64,000 nt of DNA, taken from contig NZ_SACJ01000014.1 of assembly GCF_004016525.1 (NCBI RefSeq), positions 47,659 through 111,658 of the forward strand, in the 5' to 3' direction. Position numbers and translations under genes: made by a program. Of the stretch, positions 55,588-63,915 are shown piece after piece. Below the pieces are notes generated by a model that had not been told where the DNA came from, did not search any database, and was given only the letters and a program-made list of their open reading frames with translations. The first letter of the stretch is position 1; every line of letters begins with the position of its first letter. This stretch comes from Flavobacterium sufflavum. GTDB taxonomy: Bacteria > Bacteroidota > Bacteroidia > Flavobacteriales > Flavobacteriaceae.

Positions 55588-56334
55588 ATGGCAAAGACAG
55601 TAATTATCACAGGTGGAACAACAGGTATTGGCAAAGCAACAGCTCTACATTTTGCAAAAAATGGATACAATGTTGTTATTACAAGTAGAAATGCGAACAA
55701 AGAAACGGAAGTTTTGGAAGAATTTAAAAAAGAAGGTGCAGAGGTAACTTTCTTTCCTTTAGATGTAACGCGTGAAGAACAAGTTAAAAACGTAATTGAC
55801 AAAACGGTTGAAAAATTTGGAAAATTAGATTCTATCGTAAACAATTCAGGAGTTTCTTTAGGAAATGCTTTATTGGCTGATACAGAATCGGACGAACTGA
55901 AACAAATGCTGGAAACTAATGTAATGGGTGTTTATTACGGAATGAAACACGCCATTAATGCAATGTTGAAAACAGGTGGCGGAACTATCGTAAACCTTGC
56001 TTCCATAGCAGGTTTGAATGGATTAGTAAGCACGGCTCAATACAACGCTTCTAAACACGCCGTTGTTGGTTTAACCAAAGGTGGTGCATTGGATTACGCT
56101 ACCAAAAATATTCGTATAAATGCAGTTGCACCAGGAGCAATTAAAACCGATATTTTGAAAAATGCAATTGCTTCGGGAACTTATGATGTTTCGGGAATTG
56201 AAGCATTGCACCCAATGAAACGTTTAGGTGAACCGGAAGATATTGCAAAAGGAATTTTCTTTTTGGCTTCAGACGAAAATCCTTTTATGACGGGAACTGT
56301 ATTGAGTATTGACGGTGGCTATAATGCAAAATAA
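55588..56334 (+). CDS. Short-chain dehydrogenase/reductase (SDR)
   Basis: The protein is 248 residues, a classic SDR length. The nucleotide-binding motif TGGTTGIGKATALHF is at 8-22, then VNNSGVSLG (NNAG-type motif with Ser), catalytic Ser in VNLASIAG and the YxxxK pair in AQYNASKHAV, and PGAIKTDI. It uses NAD(P)H to reduce a carbonyl or oxidise an alcohol; the substrate cannot be read from sequence. It is most like general 3-oxoacyl-ACP-reductase-type SDRs. It is the first gene of a module with a membrane protein and an AraC regulator, and is followed by its own hairpin. Confidence 0.9.
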   Translation: MAKTVIITGGTTGIGKATALHFAKNGYNVVITSRNANKETEVLEEFKKEGAEVTFFPLDVTREEQVKNVIDKTVEKFGKLDSIVNNSGVSLGNALLADTESDELKQMLETNVMGVYYGMKHAINAMLKTGGGTIVNLASIAGLNGLVSTAQYNASKHAVVGLTKGGALDYATKNIRINAVAPGAIKTDILKNAIASGTYDVSGIEALHPMKRLGEPEDIAKGIFFLASDENPFMTGTVLSIDGGYNAK

Positions 56335-56358
56335 TCAAAATAAATAAATCCCTAAATT

Positions 56359-56386
56359 GGCTGTCTAAAAAGAGACAGCCTTTTCT
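56359..56386 (+). terminator. Terminator-like hairpin after the SDR gene
   Basis: GGCTGTCT pairs with AGACAGCC across a 6-base loop, followed by TTTTCT. With a short U-run it probably allows some read-through to the membrane-protein gene. Confidence 0.75.
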
Positions 56387-56405
56387 ATTTAAAAAATTAA
56401 TAAAA

Positions 56406-56894
56406 ATGGATATAATGCAAAACACTATAAATTGGTATAACGGAGAAATATTTGAGGGAAAATTTATCCTCGGATTTGGATTTTTCTTAATCTTAACGGC
56501 TTTACTATTTTACTTTTTAGGGAATACGCCAACCGCAAAAGCATTGCTGATTCCAATGTTGGTTATAGGTATATTTTTTTCTATAACAGGTGCAAATATG
56601 ATTCGTTCCAACGGAAAACAAAAGCAAGAAATTGCGAAAAAATATGAGCAAAACCCAAAAGAATTTATAAATGCCGAAATTAAACGTGTAGATGATTTTC
56701 AATATTTATACCCAATGTCTATCGCTATTAGTTTGGCTTGTTTTCTCATAGCCATTGCCCTGCTTTATCTTACACAAAATGTCCATTTAAAAGCAATCGC
56801 CATTTCATTAATCTTATTTGGGATGGCTTTTGCGGTAATCGATTATTTTTCAAAAGAAAGAGCGACAATTTATTACGAACAATTAAAATCATAA
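56406..56894 (+). CDS. Small four-helix membrane protein of unknown function
   Basis: This 162-residue protein has about four membrane helices: 20-40 (FILGFGFFLILTALLFYFL), 46-66 (ALLIPMLVIGIFFSITGA), 105-125 (SIAISLACFLIAIALLYL) and 130-148 (AIAISLILFGMAFAVI). A charged stretch between helices 2 and 3 (KQKQEIAKKYEQNPKEF) would lie in the cytoplasm. I do not recognise a family. The 10-base gap to the AraC gene implies co-transcription. Confidence 0.7.
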   Translation: MDIMQNTINWYNGEIFEGKFILGFGFFLILTALLFYFLGNTPTAKALLIPMLVIGIFFSITGANMIRSNGKQKQEIAKKYEQNPKEFINAEIKRVDDFQYLYPMSIAISLACFLIAIALLYLTQNVHLKAIAISLILFGMAFAVIDYFSKERATIYYEQLKS

Positions 56895-56904
56895 TTCTGA
56901 AATA

Positions 56905-57714
56905 ATGATTGAAGATAGAATCCGAATTAATATTTTGTTTTCTTGCACATCGCAAGAGAAAAAAAATTTTGATCCTTTTGTTCAAGACCACGCTTTAGTC
57001 TGTGTTCTAAACGGAAAAATGATAATTAACGACGGCATAGAAACCTTTCAGTATAACAAAGGCGATATTGGTTTTGTATCAAAAAATCAATTAGTAAAAA
57101 CCCAAAAAATCCCTCAAGACAATAAACCCTTTATGAGTATCAGCATTTTTTTACCCAAAGAAACGTTGTATAATTATTCAAAAGAACACCATATTTTACC
57201 AAAAGGAAATTATTTAGGAAAACCTAATTTTATATTTCAACCCGACCCATTTTTAAAAGGTTTTTTCAATTCTATGCTTCCTTATTTTGAAAATCAAGAG
57301 GCACTCACCAATAATTTAGCGACTATTAAAACTTTTGAGATTATTGAACTTTTGCTTCGGTATACCACAATTCAAAATTTACTTTTCAATTTTGAAGACG
57401 ATTTTAAAATTGACTTGGAAGCGTATATGAACAAAAATTATATGCACAATATTCCGTTGGCGCAATTTGCAAAACTCACAGGTAGGAGTATTTCAACATT
57501 TAAAAGAGATTTCCAAGAAATTTTCAATCAAACCCCTAACAAATGGCTTATCAAAAAGCGATTAGATTTAGCCCACTTTTTAATATCAAAACAAGGCAAA
57601 AAGCCCAATGAAATTTATGACGATGTAGGTTTTATAAATTTCTCTCATTTTTCAAGAAGTTTCAAAGCAGAATTTGGAATAAACCCTTCAGAAATAGAAA
57701 AAAACCACAGCTAA
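56905..57714 (+). CDS. AraC-family transcriptional regulator
   Basis: This 269-residue protein has an N-terminal ~150-residue sensing domain (HALVCVLNGKMIINDGIETFQYNKGDIGFVSKNQLVKT) that looks like a cupin. The C-terminal ~100 residues are the double helix-turn-helix of AraC proteins (LAQFAKLTGRSISTFKRDFQEIF, then DVGFINFSHFSRSFKAEFGINPSEI). It probably controls its own module or the SDR gene. Its TAA stop is embedded in GCTAAC, the first bases of the attC-like structure that follows. Confidence 0.9.
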   Translation: MIEDRIRINILFSCTSQEKKNFDPFVQDHALVCVLNGKMIINDGIETFQYNKGDIGFVSKNQLVKTQKIPQDNKPFMSISIFLPKETLYNYSKEHHILPKGNYLGKPNFIFQPDPFLKGFFNSMLPYFENQEALTNNLATIKTFEIIELLLRYTTIQNLLFNFEDDFKIDLEAYMNKNYMHNIPLAQFAKLTGRSISTFKRDFQEIFNQTPNKWLIKKRLDLAHFLISKQGKKPNEIYDDVGFINFSHFSRSFKAEFGINPSEIEKNHS

Positions 57715-57839
57715 CAAGGGTTTTGCAATAGTGGGGCGAAACTGCAAAGTTCAACGGTAGTTCTTCGGTTCAACTTTTGTGCAAAATTGAAGATTTGTGC
57801 TTCGATTGCCCCACCATCGCAAAGCCCCGAAACGTTAGC
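57710..57839 (+). repeat. attC-like imperfect palindrome
   Basis: The element opens with GCTAACAA, closes with CGTTAGC and is 130 bases long. Inner arms GGGTTTTGCAATAGTGGGGC and GCCCCACCATCGCAAAGCCC pair with a few wobble and mismatched positions. Integron attC sites have this plan: conserved outer core ending GTTAG, complementary arms of poor sequence conservation, and a position right after a gene's stop codon. No integron integrase is visible in the window. Confidence 0.5.
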
Positions 57840-57869
57840 ATTTTTAAATTATTTCTGTTGTAATCAGTT

Positions 57870-57895
57870 AAAAATCCGTTTAATCTGTGTACCAT
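57870..57895. repeat. Right inverted-repeat arm flanking the SDR/AraC module
   Basis: This is the partner of 55222-55247 in inverted orientation. It stops 2 bases before the stop codon of the NAD(P)HX dehydratase gene. The core CAGATTAAACGG also resembles a dispersed repeat type seen at 58891-58972. Confidence 0.7.
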
Positions 57896-57897
57896 TT

Positions 57898-58743
57898 TTA
57901 CTCCAAACTCAAAAAAGCTTCACCAAGATTTTCAATAATATCCGAAGCAATAAACGATTGAAAACCCATTTTAGGCAAGGCAATATCAGCCGTTAATCCG
58001 TGTAGATAGACTCCTAAAATAGCTGCCTGAATGGGTTCGTAAGACTGTGCCAATAAACTCGTTATGATTCCCGTTAACACATCGCCACTTCCGGCAGTGG
58101 CCAAAGCCGGATTCCCGCTTGTATTTTTATAAATGCTTTCTCCATCGATAATATGTGTTGGAGCACCTTTCATTACTACAATCAAATTATATTGCAATGA
58201 AAAAGAAATGGTTTTCTCAAATTTCTCTTCTTCCGAATTCCATTCCCCTATCAATCGTTCTAATTCCTTGGGATGAGGCGTGAGTATGGTTTTTGGCTGT
58301 AACAATAAAAACCATGCTTTATTTTTTGATAAAATATTCAAAGCATCGGCATCAATAACCAAAGGAATTTTATTGGTTTTAAGGAATTTCAAAAAAGTCT
58401 TTTGAGTCAGTTCGTCCTGCCCTATTCCCGGACCAATCCCGATAGCATCAGGCTTAAGATCAAAACTGATATTGGAGATACACCTTTTCTTCACATCGGT
58501 CAAAACCATCACTTCGGGAATGGCAATTTGAACTATTTCATAACCACATTTAGGAACAAAAGCAGTCACTAAGCCACAGCCCGCTTTCAGAGCTGCTTTC
58601 GAAGATAAACACACAGCCCCTATTTTGCCATAGCTTCCACCAATAATCAACACATGTCCCTGAATCCCTTTATGCGTATCTACAGCAATAGTTTTATAAT
58701 GCTTTAAGATTTCTTTTTGGTCAATAGAAATAGACTTCATCAT
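57898..58743 (-). CDS. nnrD: ADP/ATP-dependent NAD(P)H-hydrate dehydratase (stand-alone C-terminal domain form)
   Basis: This 281-residue cytoplasmic enzyme repairs hydrated NADH/NADPH. The ribokinase-like fold is shown by GHVLIIGGSYGKIGAVCLSSKAAL near the start, IGIGPGIGQDELTQ in the middle and TAGSGDVLTGIITSLLAQ (nucleotide- and catalytic-Asp loop) near the end. In many bacteria it is fused to the epimerase (NnrE/YjeF N-terminal domain); here only the dehydratase half is present. It is transcribed alone. Confidence 0.9.
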   Translation of the reverse strand: MMKSISIDQKEILKHYKTIAVDTHKGIQGHVLIIGGSYGKIGAVCLSSKAALKAGCGLVTAFVPKCGYEIVQIAIPEVMVLTDVKKRCISNISFDLKPDAIGIGPGIGQDELTQKTFLKFLKTNKIPLVIDADALNILSKNKAWFLLLQPKTILTPHPKELERLIGEWNSEEEKFEKTISFSLQYNLIVVMKGAPTHIIDGESIYKNTSGNPALATAGSGDVLTGIITSLLAQSYEPIQAAILGVYLHGLTADIALPKMGFQSFIASDIIENLGEAFLSLE

Positions 58744-58890
58744 AAATTCTGCTTTTGAATATTTCCCTAATTTACCATTATTTTGACTGAAAATTAATCC
58801 GTTTTAAAAATTTAATTTAACTTAGATATGCCAAATTATTTATTCCTTAAACAACATAACTGACTGTAAATCATACTTGACCTTTTTTTA

Positions 58891-58972
58891 GCCACTGATT
58901 ACACAGATTAACACAGATTAAACCAAATAGAACTAAGTTTAAAAATCTTTCTAATCTTTTTAATCTGTGGCT
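58891..58972. repeat. Dispersed repeat with hairpin ends
   Basis: GCCACTGATTACACAGATT at the left pairs with AATCTGTGGC at the right. ACACAGATTAA is also repeated in tandem. It belongs to the same repeat type as the inverted arms around the SDR module. Confidence 0.6.
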
Positions 58973-59028
58973 TTAAAATAAATTTAGTCCGCTTAGCGGA
59001 CAGTCATATAACATAAAATGTTTTTGTC

Positions 59029-59811
59029 ATGGAAATTAAAATCGAGGCTGTCCAAATTGCAGAAGTTTTTAATATTAAAAAATTCCGCTCTGATTATAAT
59101 TTAATCGCTAATTCAGGTTCTACCTCTGAAGTTTTCTATGTCATTCCCGAAAACAACCGTTATCTGTATCTTTTTGATTATGGTGTAATTGTATTTGCTA
59201 ACTATGATCAAAAATCCAAAAAGGATTTTATAAATTTCATTAAAAGCTACGCTACCTCCTTGGTTCGCTTTAAATTATCCGAAGAATATCTGATTGTAAC
59301 CAATGAAAATTTAAATAAGATAATTGTCGAAAATGCTTTTGTTTCAGTTCCTAAAATCGATAATTCATTGCTGAAAATTGTCATGCTCAACATTGGACAA
59401 TCAGTAGCCCTTGAGCATTATGAAATTCTTAGCGATACAATGATTAACTCCTCAAAAGAGTATATTTTGCAATTAGAAACCAATGGTAAACTAAATGTTT
59501 CCAAAAATAATTTGCTCAAACACATTGGAAAAGTACTCAATGTAAAAAATAGTATTATCGATAATTTGTATATCCTGGACGATCCTAACTTAGTTTGGGA
59601 CAACGAAGAACTCAACTTACTGAACAGACATTTAAAAATAAATTTTGATATTAACTCACGCTTTAAAGGACTCGATTATCGCCTTCAAATTGTGGAAGAC
59701 AATCTGACTATTTTTACAAATATTTTAAATGTCAAAGAAAGTAATCGATTAGAATGGATTATTATTCTGCTTATTCTTTCAGAAATAATAATTAACCTTA
59801 TTTTCCATTAA
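59029..59811 (+). CDS. DUF155 (RMND1/Sif2-type) membrane-anchored protein
   Basis: This 260-residue protein has an N-terminal domain (about 30-215) with YLYLFDYGVIVFANYD, VMLNIGQSVALEHYEILSD and the C-terminal PNLVWDNEELNLLNRHLKINFDINSRFKGLDYRLQIVEDN, the DUF155 pattern. A single helix at the C-terminus (WIIILLILSEIIINLIF) anchors it. Eukaryotic relatives (RMND1) support mitochondrial translation; the bacterial role is unknown. It has no operon partners. Confidence 0.85.
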   Translation: MEIKIEAVQIAEVFNIKKFRSDYNLIANSGSTSEVFYVIPENNRYLYLFDYGVIVFANYDQKSKKDFINFIKSYATSLVRFKLSEEYLIVTNENLNKIIVENAFVSVPKIDNSLLKIVMLNIGQSVALEHYEILSDTMINSSKEYILQLETNGKLNVSKNNLLKHIGKVLNVKNSIIDNLYILDDPNLVWDNEELNLLNRHLKINFDINSRFKGLDYRLQIVEDNLTIFTNILNVKESNRLEWIIILLILSEIIINLIFH

Positions 59812-60294
59812 AATACCCTTTGGATGAAATTGTTTTTGATTGTGTCCTTAGCTTCCGCAGTCGAGTGTCAAATGTTTGAAGAATACGTAAAAAGAAAAGC
59901 TGTTTGAGCGTAGCGAGTTTCTTTTCTTTTAGTATTCGAAAACTAATTTGACCGACGAGGAAGCGTAAGACTTGATTTTTTTGTTTCTTTTTTGATCAAG
60001 CAAAAAAGAAAATTAGTAAACCATAATTTCACATTTAACAAAACGTCATTGATAATGATTCCGTTTTTGGACGGGATTGTATCTAGAACAAGAAAAATTA
60101 TCATCAAAAAAGGTTCTCTATACATTTTTTGCTTCACTTCATTACGCAAAAAACACTCGAACTGACGTTTTTGATAATTTCACCCAACGGTTAAAATTAA
60201 GCACTCCTATCCGCTAAACTTTGACTCACACGCCCTTTGTTACTCAAAATAAAAGCAATAAATTAGCGCCATCAAAATTTACACAAAAATCATA
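59812..60294. other. Repeat-derived gap between the DUF155 gene and gcvT
   Basis: No convincing gene is seen. Sequences include GAGCGTAGCGAG, CTTTTAGTATTCGAAAACT and, at 60167-60190, an exact 24-base match to one arm of the hairpin at 15451-15495. A 68-codon open frame on the minus strand (59943-60149) lacks any recognisable domain and seems to be repeat sequence. Confidence 0.6.
60167..60190. repeat. Dispersed repeat arm shared with the 15451-15495 hairpin
   Basis: All 24 bases, including GATAATTTCACCCAACGG, are identical (inverted relative orientation) to part of the hairpin below the LacZ-like GH2 gene, 45 kb away. Confidence 0.8.
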
Positions 60295-61377
60295 ATGAAA
60301 AATACTGCGCTAACGCACATACACGAAGCTTTAGGAGCAAAAATGCTGCCTTTTGCCGGATACAATATGCCTATAACTTATGAAGGGATAAACGCTGAAC
60401 ATGAAACGGTTCGTACTGCTGTTGGTGTTTTTGATGTATCGCACATGGGAGAATTTTTACTTTCCGGACCAAATGCTTTGGCGTTGATCCAAAAAGTAAC
60501 TTCAAATGATGCTGCTACATTAACAGACGGAAGAGTTCAATATTCTTGTTTACCTAATAATGAGGGAGGAATCGTTGATGATTTATTGGTTTATAAAATC
60601 AAAGACGAGCAGTATTTATTAGTGGTTAACGCATCCAATATTGATAAGGACTGGGACTGGATTTCGGCTCACAATGATTTAGGCGTTGAAATGAAAAATC
60701 TTTCTGACGACTATTCTCTATTGGCAATCCAGGGACCAAAAGCAATTGAAGCTTTACAATCTTTGACTTCAGTAGATTTATCTTCGATAAAATACTATCA
60801 TTTTGAAGTGGGTGATTTTGCAGGAATCGAAAATGTAATTATTTCGGCTACAGGATATACCGGTGCTGGAGGTTTTGAGATTTATTGTAAAAATGAAGAA
60901 GTAGAACAAATTTGGAACAAGGTTTTCGAAGCCGGAGCTGCCTTTGGAATTCAACCAATTGGTTTAGCTGCCCGTGATACTTTGCGCCTTGAAATGGGAT
61001 TCTGTCTTTACGGAAACGACATCAACGACACTACTTCGCCTATAGAAGCAGGATTAGGTTGGATTACAAAATTCAACAAGGAATTCAGCAATTCGGATAA
61101 TTTAAAAAAACAAAAAGAAGCTGGAGTAACTAAAAAATTGGTTGGTTTTGAAATGCAGGAACGTGCCGTGCCAAGACACGATTACGAAATTGTTGACCAA
61201 TCAGGAAATCCAATCGGAATTGTAACTTCAGGAACCATGTCACCTTCTTTGAACAAAGGAATCGGAATGGGATATGTAACTATTGACAATAGCTCAGTTG
61301 ACAGCGAAATCTTTATTCGAATCAGAAAAAAAGATGTTCCTGCTAAAGTGGTAAAAATGCCATTTTATAAAAACTAA
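60295..61377 (+). CDS. gcvT: Aminomethyltransferase (glycine cleavage system T protein)
   Basis: This 360-residue cytoplasmic enzyme takes the aminomethyl group from the H protein and passes the one-carbon unit to tetrahydrofolate, releasing ammonia. Family blocks are FAGYNMPITYEGINAEHETVR, GVFDVSHMGEF, ATGYTGAGGFEIYC, LAARDTLRLEMGFCLYGNDI and the C-terminal SGTMSPSLNKGIGMGYV. Length and motifs are fully normal. No glycine riboswitch is recognisable upstream. A large hairpin follows before yebC. Confidence 0.97.
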   Translation: MKNTALTHIHEALGAKMLPFAGYNMPITYEGINAEHETVRTAVGVFDVSHMGEFLLSGPNALALIQKVTSNDAATLTDGRVQYSCLPNNEGGIVDDLLVYKIKDEQYLLVVNASNIDKDWDWISAHNDLGVEMKNLSDDYSLLAIQGPKAIEALQSLTSVDLSSIKYYHFEVGDFAGIENVIISATGYTGAGGFEIYCKNEEVEQIWNKVFEAGAAFGIQPIGLAARDTLRLEMGFCLYGNDINDTTSPIEAGLGWITKFNKEFSNSDNLKKQKEAGVTKKLVGFEMQERAVPRHDYEIVDQSGNPIGIVTSGTMSPSLNKGIGMGYVTIDNSSVDSEIFIRIRKKDVPAKVVKMPFYKN

Positions 61378-61414
61378 TACCAAACATAAATACAATACAG
61401 TCCAATCGTTGTGG

Positions 61415-61481
61415 TATAATGCCGTTGTATATTTCATTTGGACCAATTTTTATTGGTCCAAATGAAATAACAAACGGTATA
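61415..61481. terminator. Long hairpin between gcvT and yebC
   Basis: TATTTCATTTGGACCAAT pairs perfectly with ATTGGTCCAAATGAAATA over a TTTT loop. Outer arms CCGTT...ACAAACGG extend it to about 30 bp. It lacks a U-run, so it is either a factor-assisted terminator or a palindromic repeat element. Confidence 0.7.
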
Positions 61482-61507
61482 AAACTTTAAAAAAAACAGA
61501 ATATTTG

Positions 61508-61515
61508 TAATTTTG
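61508..61515 (+). promoter_or_regulatory. Candidate -7 promoter element for yebC
   Basis: TAATTTTG fits TAnnTTTG and gives a leader of about 17-20 bases before the ATG at 61539. Confidence 0.55.
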
Positions 61516-61538
61516 CATCGTTAAAAAAATAATCAAAA

Positions 61539-62261
61539 ATGGGAAGAGCATTCGAATTTAGAAAAGGAAGAAAAATGAAACGTTGGGCTGCAATGGCCAA
61601 AACATTCACTAGAATTGGTAAGGACATCGTAATGGCCGTAAAAGAAGGCGGACCAAATCCTGATGCTAACTCTAGATTGAGAGCGGTTATGCAAAATGCT
61701 AAGGCTGCCAATATGCCTAAAGACAACGTAGAACGCGCCATTAAAAATGCAACTAACAAAGATACTGCCAACTATAAAGAAATTTTATTCGAAGGATATG
61801 CTCCTCACGGAATCGCCATCCTGATTGAAACTGCTTCTGACAACAACAACAGAACGGTGGCTAATATTCGTAGTTATTTCAACAAATGCAACGGTACTTT
61901 GGGAACTCAGGGTTCAGTAGAATTCATGTTTGACCATACTTGTAACTTCAGAATTCCAAAAGAAGGTTTGGATGCAGAAGAATTAGAATTAGAATTGATT
62001 GATTTTGGTGCCGAAGAAGTTTTCGAAGACGAAGACGGAATCTTAATCTATGCGCCTTTCAACAGCTTTGGAACTATCCAAAAAGAGTTAGAAAGCAGAA
62101 ATATCGAAATCCTTTCTTCTGGTTTCGAAAGAATTCCTCAAATCACTAAACAACTGACTCCTGCTCAGGTTGCCGATGTTGAGAAACTAATCGAGAAAAT
62201 CGAAGAAGACGATGACGTGATGAACGTTTATCACACTATGGAAGAACAAGAAGAAGCTTAA
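61539..62261 (+). CDS. yebC: YebC/PmpR-family protein
   Basis: This 240-residue cytoplasmic protein has the family start MGRAFEFRKGRKMKRWAAMAKTFTRIGKDIVMAVKEGGPNP, then ANMPKDNVERAIKNA and GYAPHGIAILIETASDNNNRTVANIR; all three domains are present. Members are known as DNA-binding regulators and, more recently, as factors that help ribosomes through difficult proline-rich sequences. It is transcribed alone and followed by a strong terminator. Confidence 0.96.
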   Translation: MGRAFEFRKGRKMKRWAAMAKTFTRIGKDIVMAVKEGGPNPDANSRLRAVMQNAKAANMPKDNVERAIKNATNKDTANYKEILFEGYAPHGIAILIETASDNNNRTVANIRSYFNKCNGTLGTQGSVEFMFDHTCNFRIPKEGLDAEELELELIDFGAEEVFEDEDGILIYAPFNSFGTIQKELESRNIEILSSGFERIPQITKQLTPAQVADVEKLIEKIEEDDDVMNVYHTMEEQEEA

Positions 62262-62283
62262 ATCTTCAACAAAATACAATATT

Positions 62284-62321
62284 AAAGAGAGTTTAGCTTC
62301 AGGTTAAACTCTCTTTTTTTT
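62284..62321 (+). terminator. Intrinsic terminator after yebC
   Basis: AAAGAGAGTTTA pairs with TAAACTCTCTTT across a 9-base loop and runs into a T tract to 62321. Confidence 0.94.
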
Positions 62322-62392
62322 GGGCGTTACCTTGTTGCGGAACTTTTCAGCAAAACACACTATTTTCTTCAGCAACAAGGTCGGGCTGTACG
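62322..62392. repeat. Intergenic repeat with hairpin
   Basis: ACCTTGTTGC (62329-62338) pairs with GCAACAAGGT (62372-62381), framed by GGGCGTT and CGGGCTGTACGC. The frame resembles repeat sequences I associate with Flavobacteria; only one copy is in this window. Confidence 0.55.
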
Positions 62393-62497
62393 CTATATCT
62401 TTTGTTCGAGTACTAAATAATTAATCCAGAATGATTTTGCTCTCACAAAAGGATGCCGCTTCCATCCCTAACGCAAACCGCAAATAAATTATAAAAA

Positions 62498-63835
62498 CTA
62501 TTTAATTTGTTTCCATGACTTATAAAACAAAGGAGATTCATAAGACAACATACAAATCCAGCCTACTAAACAGGCCAAAGCAATACCTTTAATACCAAAA
62601 TGAGGAGCCAAAAAATAAGCTGCTATCACTCTTCCAAACATCTGGATTAAAGTAGAATTCAAAGTAATTTTCATTTTCCCCAGTCCTCTAAAATAGCCCT
62701 GTACAACATTAGTAATCCCTGGTAATAAATAAAGTAAAACCATTAATTTTAAATATTGTTCACCTGCATCAACCACTTCTAATCCTTGTTTCCCCATAAA
62801 TAATGAAATTAATTGTCTAGAAAACAACAACACGATTATAGAAGCTAATACCGAATAAACTACCACCATATTAAGTCCTGTTAAAAAACCTTTACGAATA
62901 CGCTCAAAATTTCCTTTTCCATTATTCTGCGCCAGAAAACCTGTGGTACCATGAGCAATATTCTGTTGAACAATCGTCACAAAATCATCTATTCTATTTA
63001 CCGCATTAAATGCAGCTATAGCAACGACGCCTAAAGGATTCACCGCTCCCTGAATCAAAAACTTCCCTAAATGCAACGTAATTTGTTGCATAGCCGCAAC
63101 AGAACTATAACTAACAATTGTTCGAAACAAACTGTAATCAAATACAAAATCGGCTTTATAAAATCGTAAAGTAGGTATATAAAAGCGGACATATAACACA
63201 CAAAACAAAGCGGCTATAGCTTCAGCAATGACAGTTCCTAATGCTGAACCAACAACTCCCATTTTCCAAACTGCAACAAAAAGTAAATCCATAATAACAT
63301 TAAGCACAGCAGAAGCAATCAGGAAATAAAGCGAAGCTTTAGAATTACCCATACTCCGCAAAGTAGCTGCATAAATATTATATATAAAAGTAAAAACAAG
63401 TCCCACAAAAATGATTTGAAGGTAAGAAGTAGCATCATCTAAGATTTCTATAGGAGTATTTAAAAATCGGAGTATCTGTCGGGAAAAAAGAACTCCAAGC
63501 ATTATCAATAAGAATGTGAAAATACCTCCCGAAATTAATGAAGTTGAAATTACACGTTTTAATTTAGCATAATTTTGTTCTCCAAAACAATGCCCCATCA
63601 AAACAGACATTCCCAAACAAATTCCAATGATTAAAAAAAGAAGTACATTCATAACCGGACCAGCAGCTCCCAATGCTGCCAATGCACCGGCACCTACAAA
63701 ACGTCCAACGATAATAGAATCGACAGCATTATAGGTTAACACAAAAAAATTACCAATTATTAATGGCAGCGTAAAATGAATAATTTGTGGGACAATGGGT
63801 CCCCGAGTCATATCTACCAGCTTTTCTTTATCCAT
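62498..63835 (-). CDS. MATE-family multidrug/cation efflux protein
   Basis: This 445-residue inner-membrane protein has 12 predicted helices in two MatE repeats. The start MTRGPIVPQIIHFTLPLIIGNFFVLTYNAVDSIIVGRFVG and the middle GVVAIAAFNAVNRIDDF fit the family. MATE proteins export drugs or metabolites using a sodium or proton gradient; the substrate is not predictable. It lies 80 bases downstream of the 5S rRNA but is separated from it by a terminator. Confidence 0.93.
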   Translation of the reverse strand: MDKEKLVDMTRGPIVPQIIHFTLPLIIGNFFVLTYNAVDSIIVGRFVGAGALAALGAAGPVMNVLLFLIIGICLGMSVLMGHCFGEQNYAKLKRVISTSLISGGIFTFLLIMLGVLFSRQILRFLNTPIEILDDATSYLQIIFVGLVFTFIYNIYAATLRSMGNSKASLYFLIASAVLNVIMDLLFVAVWKMGVVGSALGTVIAEAIAALFCVLYVRFYIPTLRFYKADFVFDYSLFRTIVSYSSVAAMQQITLHLGKFLIQGAVNPLGVVAIAAFNAVNRIDDFVTIVQQNIAHGTTGFLAQNNGKGNFERIRKGFLTGLNMVVVYSVLASIIVLLFSRQLISLFMGKQGLEVVDAGEQYLKLMVLLYLLPGITNVVQGYFRGLGKMKITLNSTLIQMFGRVIAAYFLAPHFGIKGIALACLVGWICMLSYESPLFYKSWKQIK

Positions 63836-63879
63836 TCTTTATAAAATATTCATTGGCACTTCAAAAATACGTATAAAAC

Positions 63880-63911
63880 AAAAAACCCCGTTTCGTTAGA
63901 AACAGGGTTTT
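63880..63911 (-). terminator. Terminator of the rRNA operon
   Basis: AAAACCCTGTTTC pairs with GAAACGGGGTTTT (minus strand) over a short loop, followed by U residues. It sits just past the 5S end. Confidence 0.9.
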
Positions 63912-63915
63912 CAAA

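Noticed and set aside
59943..60149. 68-codon open frame on the minus strand
   Set aside because: Lies in repeat-derived sequence, has no recognisable domain and no promoter; more likely repeat than gene.
60200..60294. Glycine riboswitch ahead of gcvT
   Set aside because: The short leader lacks the paired aptamer structure and conserved purine-rich loops.
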